In this document: piece by piece, positions 4,922-10,978 of the stretch | Layout of the letters: each line of letters begins with the position of its first letter | Position numbering within the stretch: the stretch's first letter is position 1 | NCBI GenBank assembly: GCA_964501315.1 | Contig: CAZCSO010000033.1 | Location: forward strand, 1 to 10,978 | Direction: 5' to 3' | Origin: UBA5603 sp964501315 | Lineage (GTDB): Bacteria; Bacillota_I; Bacilli_A; Izemoplasmatales; Hujiaoplasmataceae | Length of the DNA stretch: 10,978 bases | Notes under the pieces: generated by a model | Seen by the model: only the letters and a program-made list of their open reading frames with translations | Told to the model about the DNA's origin: nothing | The model's database searches: none | Made by a program: the position numbers and the translations under genes

Positions 4922-7900
4922 ATTATTTGCACAATAAGCATACATATTATGGCTTTGAATATTACCAAGTTCACCAACAAGTCCATCCGCACTAATGAAT
5001 CGTCCAATCGACGGATTATAGTATCTCGATTGCAGGTAATACCAGCCAGTCTCGATATCATAATAATAACTTCGATATCGGAATGGATTAATGTTTCCTA
5101 TAGTTTGATTTGGAGTTTGATAAATGATATTTCCCCAAGCGTCGTATTTATATTCTACCACAATGGTACCATTGATATCAACGAGTTGAATGACATCCCC
5201 TTGCATATTGGTGATGTAAAAATATTCATTCCCATTGTAGTTCATGCTAATGAGCGTTCCATCGGCATCATATGTATAATAAATTGTTGAAGTACCTTTG
5301 GTTTCTGATAGTATTCTGCTACCATCTAAAACATAATTGACCGAATATCCCCCGCTACATCCGCCAATTGATTTGTATGTACGGTTTCCTTGGTCATTGT
5401 ATTTGAACGACATACCACCACAATAATACGACATACTGCTTAATTGCCTACCATCCCAATTGAGTGTTTTTGTTTGGTATGAATTCATCAAGTCTGTAAT
5501 TGTGGTTGGATTCCCATTAGCATCATAGGAATATGAAATCTCTTTTGTCTTAACAAAATTCGTGTACTCGGTGATCTTCGTTAATTGGTCTTTCCAAGTA
5601 TTGCTATACTCGTAGTAAGTCAAAACCATCGGAGTTGTAATAACTGGATTACTCAAAGTATAGGCGTGATCGGCGATTCTGGTGATATTCCCTTGGTCGT
5701 CATACGAGTATAGGTAGGTTCTAGAAAATGATCCGCTGTTAATCGACACGTTTTCACGTACCAATTGATTGAATCCGTCGTAGTAATAATCATAATCGTC
5801 TACGACTTGGTTGTTTTCATTTTTGACGGTCAATCCGGTAATGTTGTTGTTTGCATCATACTGATAAGTATAGATGGCTTGTTGAGTGTCGTTTTTGGTA
5901 TAGACGATACTGTGAATTCGTGTGGTCGCATTTCCCATTGTCTGATCGACATTTCCATCATCATAGCCAATGATTTTAGTCAATGTTACAGAACCAATTG
6001 TTAGTGTAATGTTGTTCAAACGCTTCAATGAATCATTATCATAGTTGTATGATTTCGTGATTTCTGTGCTACCGACATCGTATGTTGTATAATCGTAAAT
6101 TCCGGTGCTTAAGTTGTAATGATATTCAACCCCACGTGTGATTGTTCCAATCACGTATTCGTAACCGTTGACGTTTCCGCTCGTATCATAGGTATATCTT
6201 ATCTCGTTGCCATCTTGGTCCGTTATTGTTCGGATTCTGCCTGCAAGATCATACGAGTAAAAGAAGATATCTGAATTGTAAATATCCTTGTAGATCGATA
6301 GCCTTCCGCTGGAATCGTACTCGTATTCAAACCGCGTTGTACCATTGAAACTAATGGACTGGATGAGTTTTTCATCAGTGTATAGGAATGAAACATAGTC
6401 ACCGTTACCGTAGGTCTGTTGTTGAAGTAGATTTGTATAATACGTGACTCCGCCTTCAGTTATTTCCACATAATCGTAGGACATCGCGGTTGTGTTCGCT
6501 ATTACGACCGATGTCACTTGATCTAATGTATTGTAGTCAAATTGGTAAGTGTATCCATCCCGATGGAGATAAATAAGGCGACCGTAATCATCGTACTCGT
6601 AATTTGCTTCCATTGTTTCATTGCTCGAGGTATCGGTGTTGATTGTGCTAATGAGATTACCATATGCATCATATTCGAATCCTTGAGAATTACCCATTGC
6701 ATCGATGATTGTTTCGATAAGACCTACCGATTGATCTGTTACCGTTGATATGATATTCCCAAACTCATCTTTAACAGCACTGATGTACTGACCATCAGTT
6801 GTGTAGTAAGTCGACGTTTTGAACCATTTATCTTGCTCTGATGCATTTTTATCGTAACCGATGTAGGATGCAATCAGTTGCTTGGTCGCTGAGTCATACT
6901 CTAGTGTCGCGCGAACATTATTCATTGTTACTTCTTCGACTTGATAGGTTGCATTTCGTCCAATGTCAACTACAATACCGTTTTTCTCGACCTCCGTTAC
7001 ATTATTATTAGTACCATATTCAATATTGGTAGTTCCTTCACTGGGGTCTTGAATTGTTAAGAGATTACCGTTATCAGCATCGTATCCGAATGAAGTACTT
7101 AATTTATCGTGGTAGAGTTGAATGTTATCGAAATATGCGGTTCCTTCACCTTGATAAACAATATATAGATATATGTTGACAGCATATTCTGGAACTGTGA
7201 ATGTGGTCATTTGATATTGCCATTCTTCCACAGAAGAATTGAATGGCAAATAGAATTTCCATGTTTCTCCTGCGTGCTCTCCTGAAGTAATGTATGCACT
7301 AATGTATAACCCAAAAAAACGATCGTCATCCAGTTCGTAATAACTATAAAATGCCTTGTTAGGAACGGCATCAGCTTTTGCCCATCCACCAACTACATAG
7401 GTTTCACCATTTGTCACCAATCCAGAAATACTTTGACTCAAATACTGGTTAGTGGTTCCATTTCCGATTATTGAAGCTGCCTTTTTACCTAAAATATCAT
7501 CCATAATACCATCTTCGTAATTTGTTACGATACTCGCCCCTGACATTGCCCAAGAAGTCATTCCTTCTTCAAAGGAGTTGTTATTAATTGCGTTGTATCG
7601 TGTTTCAACAAAGCCCTCCATTAATTGAATGTTGTCGAAAAAAGCAGTAGAGATACTGTTGTTGATTAGACGTATTTCAACGCTAGCATTTGAAGTTATC
7701 GTAAATGTAAGGGAATAATAGTGCCATTCGTCAGAATTCAGTACTTGAGTGATCGTTCCGCTGTATGTTTCGCCGATAACATCAATATAGGCTCCTGCAT
7801 TCGTTCCATTGTTTTTTATCCAGCCGCTAATCGTGTAACTTCCAGCCTTTAAGTATGTGTATTGTTTTGCATAAACCGATGATGTGTTTTTCGTTATTGA

Positions 7901-10177
7901 CAACGAATAATCTCCTAGTACGTGTTCAGACGTAGTATAGCATATTTGACCATCGGTTCCTTGATAGAGTGTCCATCCAGTATTCTGTTCTTCAAAGCCA
8001 TGGTTGTTCAAAGGATTCTGTTGTTGCTTAATTACTTCAGAACTCTCAATGAGATTGTTCACGTTATAATAATTTGGCACAGCATTGATGATATCGAAAC
8101 CATTCTCTTGATTTGTAATATCATAATCATAAGAAAAAAGAGTACTATACCGATAGTAAGTTGAATTTCCCTTATTATCGATAATGTTTATTGTATGACC
8201 ATAATTATCGAATGTATAATATATATCCGTACCTACATAATTATCAAATATGGTTCTTGAAGGCTCATATTCAATTGCGGTATTGTTAATGAATAGTCCA
8301 CCATCCGTAACTACGTAATTATCAATACGATTTTTTGAATCATATGAGTATTCTACTTTATAAACATTATTGGTATCGTAAGCATATATCAATCTATTCT
8401 CACTGTCGAAACTATAATACAGCCTATCGGAAAAATTATTGGGGGTCCAGTCGATGTTTTCACCTGTTCCATATCGATAATAACAATATATGTAGCTGAT
8501 GTTATTGTACGAGTCATAATGATATTCACGTTTTTCTACTCCTCGCAACGTTGAATCTACTTGCTTAAGTTGTAGTTCGGTTTGAATCAATTGTTCATCG
8601 TTTTCATCATATGTAAAATCTATCCTGTTGTCTGCCTCATCATACACATAATCAATCATTTGAGATGTTGAATCAATATAGATTATCTGAATGCTTTGTT
8701 GTAGTTTTTCATTATAGATTGACGTCAAACGGCCGTCTCCATTAAAGAAATAACTGAGACCATCAACAGTACTGATTGTCATTTCATAATCGAATCCCGT
8801 GTCTACCATCCGTTCAAGAGTCATTCGTAATCCATCTTCGGCGATTGAAGTGTGTTTATATACATCTCCTCCGATAAGCTCTCGGGTATCATTTGCGAAG
8901 TAAAGTCTGCTCCCATCTGGCTTGAGCATATAGTATTGAATGAGGGAATCATCCTTTTTCACTTGAATATTGTAATTGGTTCGCCAACCATCTCCATATC
9001 CAATATCATCCGAGCGTGTAAAGTTGTTGTGATAGAAAGAGAGTGTCATTGGTAGATACTCATGATCGAGATTATATTCATTACGAACCCAAGTAAGATT
9101 CCCTGAATAATCGCTGATATATCCCGATCCGATTCGTCCCATCTCCTGCGAAGTATAGGTCCAATAATCCTTTAGCCCTGACGGGTCTTGATATCCGATA
9201 GTAATCACTGGATTACAATTCGAACTTCCAGTATAAACTTGAAAAACCGACATGATGTCACCATACCAACCATCTTGAGTAATCGTAAAGCCAGTGGTCG
9301 TTCTTATGCCGGTGGCCTGCCACTCTTTAACTGCTTCGGTGATGTCAAACATCATAGGCGTCTGAGTGTTGGCAATATAATAGTCAATCACAGAAGTATC
9401 ATCAAATTCCGGTGCATTATACCAAGTTGCAGAACTGCTAGAAAACGTTTCGGTGTTCTTATACAAATTAATTTGTTTTCCAGTTACCAACGAATTCTTT
9501 GTGAAAACTAACCTTGCATATGTGATAGATTGGGTCATCACGTCACTCGGGATTGTGAAGTAGAGCAACCCCCTGTTCTCTGTAGTGCTAGTAGATCCAC
9601 TGACATACATCAATTGTTGATTGTAATACTTCGTATTTGGATCAGATTCGGATATATAAGTATCATATATCGAGAAATTGGTTACTGCACTCACAAGTGA
9701 TGGGTCGACGGTGACTGGATATGCTGCTGTTCTCAACCAGGTATCATCGGGAATGATGGTTATTAAGTACGTTTTATTTCCTGTCATCGTAAAATTCACT
9801 CGGATGTTGGTTGATGTTTCGCCTTTTGCATCAATCATGTAAAGTTGTTCAAATGAGAATACCGTTTTTCCGTTCTCATTCACAAAGATAATGTTTTCCT
9901 CATCATCTTTTTTCATCTCGAGTCCTTTCGTCTTGTATTCGAAAGTAAATATATTATTGCTCGAGTACTTTCCAATGATGATATTCTCTTTGATGCTTGT
10001 TCCTGCAAGTATATATTCCAAATTTACATCAGAAGATACCTCTTCATACAATACCGACTGGTTAATCTTTGTGAGTTCCTTAATATTGGCCGCAACTTTA
10101 ACTCGATCATCGAAAGCAATATCGGATCGGTTGATATTGAGCATCTGCCAATCAATCGAATATTCTCCCATCGACAA
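4244..10177 (-). CDS. Rhs/YD-repeat polymorphic toxin, main part with tip CT-A
   Basis: Large surface or secreted Rhs-type protein. The only start-like codons in this frame are TTG (10177) and ATG (10171) without a good ribosome site, so it is best read as a continuation of the signal-peptide segment; the frame is open up to 10234. Numbered from TTG, residues 1-155 continue the N-terminal beta-rich region, and about 160-330 resemble a DNRLRE domain (RGLLYFTIP, ATWYNAPEFDD, FDITEAVKEW). YD-like repeats begin near 380. Two carbohydrate-binding-like modules follow at about 720-855 and 860-1022. Residues 1024-1700 are YD repeats (YDAYGNLIST, YDSSGRLSIY, YDANGNPTTI, YDAWGNIIYQ). Residues 1697-1753 are the RHS-associated core (ETGWYYLQSRYYNPSIGRF...MYAYCANNPV). 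The last 224 residues are the variable tip. By family knowledge the YD repeats form a shell around the tip until delivery. The delivery route is not visible here. Confidence 0.93.
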   Translation of the reverse strand: MSMGEYSIDWQMLNINRSDIAFDDRVKVAANIKELTKINQSVLYEEVSSDVNLEYILAGTSIKENIIIGKYSSNNIFTFEYKTKGLEMKKDDEENIIFVNENGKTVFSFEQLYMIDAKGETSTNIRVNFTMTGNKTYLITIIPDDTWLRTAAYPVTVDPSLVSAVTNFSIYDTYISESDPNTKYYNQQLMYVSGSTSTTENRGLLYFTIPSDVMTQSITYARLVFTKNSLVTGKQINLYKNTETFSSSSATWYNAPEFDDTSVIDYYIANTQTPMMFDITEAVKEWQATGIRTTTGFTITQDGWYGDIMSVFQVYTGSSNCNPVITIGYQDPSGLKDYWTYTSQEMGRIGSGYISDYSGNLTWVRNEYNLDHEYLPMTLSFYHNNFTRSDDIGYGDGWRTNYNIQVKKDDSLIQYYMLKPDGSRLYFANDTRELIGGDVYKHTSIAEDGLRMTLERMVDTGFDYEMTISTVDGLSYFFNGDGRLTSIYNEKLQQSIQIIYIDSTSQMIDYVYDEADNRIDFTYDENDEQLIQTELQLKQVDSTLRGVEKREYHYDSYNNISYIYCYYRYGTGENIDWTPNNFSDRLYYSFDSENRLIYAYDTNNVYKVEYSYDSKNRIDNYVVTDGGLFINNTAIEYEPSRTIFDNYVGTDIYYTFDNYGHTINIIDNKGNSTYYRYSTLFSYDYDITNQENGFDIINAVPNYYNVNNLIESSEVIKQQQNPLNNHGFEEQNTGWTLYQGTDGQICYTTSEHVLGDYSLSITKNTSSVYAKQYTYLKAGSYTISGWIKNNGTNAGAYIDVIGETYSGTITQVLNSDEWHYYSLTFTITSNASVEIRLINNSISTAFFDNIQLMEGFVETRYNAINNNSFEEGMTSWAMSGASIVTNYEDGIMDDILGKKAASIIGNGTTNQYLSQSISGLVTNGETYVVGGWAKADAVPNKAFYSYYELDDDRFFGLYISAYITSGEHAGETWKFYLPFNSSVEEWQYQMTTFTVPEYAVNIYLYIVYQGEGTAYFDNIQLYHDKLSTSFGYDADNGNLLTIQDPSEGTTNIEYGTNNNVTEVEKNGIVVDIGRNATYQVEEVTMNNVRATLEYDSATKQLIASYIGYDKNASEQDKWFKTSTYYTTDGQYISAVKDEFGNIISTVTDQSVGLIETIIDAMGNSQGFEYDAYGNLISTINTDTSSNETMEANYEYDDYGRLIYLHRDGYTYQFDYNTLDQVTSVVIANTTAMSYDYVEITEGGVTYYTNLLQQQTYGNGDYVSFLYTDEKLIQSISFNGTTRFEYEYDSSGRLSIYKDIYNSDIFFYSYDLAGRIRTITDQDGNEIRYTYDTSGNVNGYEYVIGTITRGVEYHYNLSTGIYDYTTYDVGSTEITKSYNYDNDSLKRLNNITLTIGSVTLTKIIGYDDGNVDQTMGNATTRIHSIVYTKNDTQQAIYTYQYDANNNITGLTVKNENNQVVDDYDYYYDGFNQLVRENVSINSGSFSRTYLYSYDDQGNITRIADHAYTLSNPVITTPMVLTYYEYSNTWKDQLTKITEYTNFVKTKEISYSYDANGNPTTITDLMNSYQTKTLNWDGRQLSSMSYYCGGMSFKYNDQGNRTYKSIGGCSGGYSVNYVLDGSRILSETKGTSTIYYTYDADGTLISMNYNGNEYFYITNMQGDVIQLVDINGTIVVEYKYDAWGNIIYQTPNQTIGNINPFRYRSYYYDIETGWYYLQSRYYNPSIGRFISADGLVGELGNIQSHNMYAYCANNPVLYTDITGASIDWDGIWVGVAAVAIAIVVVATVAAITVASGGTALPVIVGALIGAGVGGGISAGLQYATTGSINIGQVLLDASVGGVMGAFGGSAISRLGMTLAGCGTGFMSSIGSDMISGNDISWGKAFGAAALGGVLAFVSGPGAQYNQTGARSAALETRKLIIDRYNNGGYASSSQYTFGLHSNWGRVTRATSALNQYAITQVLISSYYNAYMQFYLKLLY
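7112..8020 (-). other. two tandem carbohydrate-binding-like modules within the Rhs shell
   Basis: Two jelly-roll-like modules interrupt the YD repeats. The first covers residues 720-855 of the main frame: NHGFEEQNTGWTLY at its start, AGSYTISGWIK in the middle, ISTAFFDNIQLMEG at its end. The second covers 862-1022: NNNSFEEGMTSWAM, ETYVVGGWAKAD, GTAYFDNIQLYHD. The repeated start (N-x-FEE-x-x-x-W) and end (A-x-FDNIQL) motifs fit CBM4/9-like folds found in Bacillota Rhs proteins. They suggest binding to cell-surface or environmental glycans. The two copies have diverged strongly, so they are not a recent duplication. Confidence 0.65.
9188..9700 (-). other. DNRLRE-like domain in the Rhs protein
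   Basis: Residues 160-330 of the main frame have the pattern of the extracellular beta-sandwich called DNRLRE in Bacillota surface proteins: DTYISESDP, then RGLLYFTIP, then aromatic-rich ATWYNAPEFDD, then MFDITEAVKEWQATG and GFTIT. By family knowledge such domains sit at the N-terminus of secreted Rhs proteins and may aid surface attachment or glycan binding. The assignment rests on pattern recall, not a database search. Confidence 0.6.
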
Positions 10178-10641
10178 TTTAATCTGTTTGTTGCTATCGA
10201 GTGACTTCGGGAATTTAACTTTAAATTGTTCAATCTATTTTGATAGGAATTTGACTCGGTGTCAAAAATAAGCGAGTTGTCAATATCTTTCCATTTTCCA
10301 TCTTCAAGATAGTGAATAGCATCATTGTATATTGCGGCTTCAAATGTACCATCAACCTTTTTGAAAACCTTCCCTGTTTCTGACCGAAGTGAAGTTTCCT
10401 CGTTAGAAACGGGTATGTCCGCTAAATCAACATCCATAGGCTGGTATAATTCTTCAGCAGAACTCACATCATTTTCAGACGGTATACGAGTTTCAGAATA
10501 AACGAATCGATTTGATGGAATCATACTTCCCAGCATTGCTATTAATCCTAAAATCGCGAAAAATTTTCGCATGCGCCAATTGAGTCTTCCTAAAGCTAAA
10601 AAGAAATCGTTACTAACTTCATGTTTCAACCATTTTTTCAT
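10024..10641 (-). CDS. N-terminal part of Rhs/YD-repeat protein, separated from the rest by a -1 frame change
   Basis: This is the start of the large rhs gene. The unshifted reading gives 205 residues, but homology to Rhs proteins can be followed only to about residue 141. A basic N-terminus and hydrophobic stretch at about residues 25-42 (RKFFAILGLIAMLGSMIP) look like a signal peptide, so the product is probably exported. Residues 88-135 (GKVFKKVDGTFEAAIYNDAIHYLEDGKWKD... in outline) match the opening beta-rich segment usual in Bacillota DNRLRE/YD-repeat proteins. After residues 138-141 (NNLK) this frame turns non-homologous, while the -1 frame continues as VKFPKSLD, the expected sequence. 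The two frames meet at TTTAAAG (10219-10225). Residues after 141 in this frame are probably not a natural tail, unless an unshifted short product is made. Confidence 0.8.
   Translation of the reverse strand: MKKWLKHEVSNDFFLALGRLNWRMRKFFAILGLIAMLGSMIPSNRFVYSETRIPSENDVSSAEELYQPMDVDLADIPVSNEETSLRSETGKVFKKVDGTFEAAIYNDAIHYLEDGKWKDIDNSLIFDTESNSYQNRLNNLKLNSRSHSIATNRLNCRWENIRLIGRCSISTDPILLSMIELKLRPILRNSQRLTSRYCMKRYLLM
10219..10225 (-). other. slippery heptamer T TTA AAG at the rhs frame junction
   Basis: On the minus strand the N-terminal frame reads AAT TTA AAG. Slipping back one base re-pairs TTA on TTT and AAG on AAA, a canonical X XXY YYZ heptamer, and continues as GTT AAA TTC CCG (VKFP). The -1 frame has a TAG at 10235-10237, just upstream, so the change must occur within a narrow interval that includes the heptamer. 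Joined, the protein reads NNLK-VKFPKSLD and has about 2132 residues. The alternative is loss of one T from an ancestral TTTT, which would have read NNFKVKFP, either as a real mutation or as a sequencing error. I see no upstream Shine-Dalgarno-like stimulator and no strong downstream hairpin. Confidence 0.6.
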
Positions 10642-10645
10642 TTTT

Positions 10646-10651
10646 CCCTCC
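10646..10651 (-). promoter_or_regulatory. ribosome binding site of rhs
   Basis: GGAGGG on the minus strand precedes ATG at 10641 by 4 bases. It selects this ATG over an internal in-frame ATG at 10572 (residue 24), which has only a distant AGGA. Confidence 0.8.
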
Positions 10652-10658
10652 GAAAATT

Positions 10659-10687
10659 AAAAAAACTTGTCATTCATTATGTACAAG
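10659..10687 (-). promoter_or_regulatory. leader hairpin with T-run, possible attenuator
   Basis: Between the candidate promoter and the rhs ribosome binding site, the minus strand can fold CTTGT(A)CAT against ATGACAAG. This gives eight pairs, one bulged A and a 5-base loop, followed at once by seven T residues. The layout is that of a weak intrinsic terminator inside a leader. The stem is AT-rich, so efficiency may be low. It could limit rhs expression or be fortuitous. Confidence 0.35.
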
Positions 10688-10728
10688 CAAGATGTCTTTA
10701 CATGAAATTATAATAGTTATCAATAAAA

Positions 10729-10757
10729 ATCATATACTCATTATATTTAAAAATCAA
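10729..10757 (-). promoter_or_regulatory. candidate sigma-A-type promoter for rhs
   Basis: On the minus strand TTGATT and TATGAT are separated by exactly 17 bases, which resembles the TTGACA/TATAAT consensus. It lies between the tRNA terminator and the rhs start codon, giving an untranslated leader of roughly 80 bases. The surrounding DNA is very AT-rich, so promoter-like hexamers also occur by chance. This is the best-spaced pair I found here. Confidence 0.4.
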
Positions 10758-10877
10758 CTATGTTATATGAAAATTTATAAGTCGTGAATCTTTTGTATAC
10801 TGAGCATATAGAAAAATCCATTTTTGACATGAAAAACAGTTTTGAAGTGAATCTTGATAAATTAGGTGATAATTATC

Positions 10878-10910
10878 AAAAAAAACGGTTCAATACGGAT
10901 GTATTGAACC
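10878..10910 (-). terminator. intrinsic terminator of the tRNA-Ala gene
   Basis: A perfect 10-bp stem, GGTTCAATAC/GTATTGAACC, closes a 4-base loop. On the minus strand, after one G, it is followed by eight T residues. It lies 13 bases beyond the tRNA CCA end and should end tRNA transcription, which separates the tRNA from the rhs locus. Confidence 0.9.
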
Positions 10911-10923
10911 ATTGATTGATAGT

Positions 10924-10978
10924 TGGTGGAGCCGACGAGGATCGAACTCGCGACCTCAAACATGCCATGCTTGCGCTC
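10924..10978 (-). tRNA. tRNA-Ala(GGC), 3' part
   Basis: This is the 3' portion of a tRNA gene cut by the right edge of the window. Read on the minus strand it shows the 3' D-stem GAGC, anticodon stem CAAGC/GTTTG, loop ATGGCAT with anticodon GGC after the invariant T33, variable region AGGTC, T arm GCGAG-TTCGATC-CTCGT, acceptor strand CGGCTCC, discriminator A and an encoded CCA. Anticodon GGC reads alanine codons GCC and GCU. The acceptor strand and discriminator resemble bacterial tRNA-Ala. The 5' half lies outside the window. The gene is codirectional with rhs and separated from it by its own terminator. Confidence 0.93.

Larger units (their letters stand above)
3612..4922. repeat. 1311-bp direct repeat, copy at the expressed rhs end
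   Basis: Matches 29-1339 in the same orientation at a constant offset of 3583. One difference was noticed (A at 3635 versus T at 52). It covers the tip CT-A from Pro1753, immA, the spacer with a candidate promoter, and the first 15 codons of the next orphan tip. Both ends coincide with tip-junction codons. Confidence 0.93.

Noticed and set aside
9891..10271. Plus-strand open frame opposite the rhs frame junction
   Set aside because: Antisense to well-supported rhs coding sequence in both frames, with no independent ribosome site or domain.
4244..10641. Cell-wall sorting signal (LPXTG) on the Rhs protein
   Set aside because: The C-terminus is the toxin tip and lacks LPXTG, a following hydrophobic stretch and a charged tail.
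10784..10855. Direct repeat GTGAATCTT at 10784-10792 and 10847-10855
   Set aside because: Nine bases in AT-rich DNA is close to chance, and there is no third copy or symmetry to suggest an operator.
1..10978. CRISPR array, insertion sequence or prophage genes
   Set aside because: No short spaced repeats, transposase, integrase or phage structural motifs were seen on either strand.

Overview
This AT-rich window holds one polymorphic-toxin locus of the Rhs/YD-repeat type. Everything in it is read from the minus strand, so biological order runs from high to low coordinates. The N-terminal layout of the large protein (signal peptide, DNRLRE-type region, YD repeats, carbohydrate-binding modules), strong AGGAGG/GGAGGG ribosome binding sites and a lipoprotein signal suggest a low-GC Bacillota or Mollicutes-related bacterium with a single membrane. 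The species cannot be told from the sequence. The standard genetic code fits: TGG is used for Trp and I see no need for TGA readthrough.

From the right edge leftwards there are, first, the 3' part of a tRNA-Ala(GGC) gene and its intrinsic terminator. Next comes a leader of about 230 bases with a candidate promoter and a hairpin plus T-run just ahead of the ribosome binding site. Then comes the rhs gene (10641 to 4244, about 2132 residues if joined). It is split between two frames near 10220, exactly at a TTTAAAG heptamer that fits the canonical -1 slippery pattern. It encodes a secreted or surface protein with a DNRLRE-like region, YD repeats interrupted by two jelly-roll carbohydrate-binding-like modules, the RHS-associated core motif, and a variable C-terminal tip (CT-A). 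An 18-base gap and a strong ribosome binding site lead to immA, a small membrane protein and the likely cognate immunity gene.

Downstream lies an array of displaced ('orphan') tips, most followed by an immunity-type gene. These are CT-B, a putative zinc-metalloprotease tip with HEWGH; immB, a lipoprotein; CT-C, a decayed tip; immC, a membrane protein built like immA; CT-A', a copy of the tip on rhs; immA', identical to immA; and CT-D, which runs off the left edge.

The central observation is a 1311-bp direct duplication (29-1339 and 3612-4922) with only one difference noticed. It carries CT-A, its immunity gene and the first codons of the next orphan tip. Its right edge falls in the loop of a short inverted repeat (TACATTAC-N4-GTAATGTA) that marks the junction of all three intact orphan tips, at the codons for the conserved 'PV(L/M)Y' of the RHS core boundary. 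This looks like a snapshot of recent tip exchange between the silent array and the expressed rhs gene. A candidate promoter just before orphan tips B and D, which lack a Shine-Dalgarno sequence, suggests that the array may mainly supply immunity proteins while stored toxin tips stay poorly translated.
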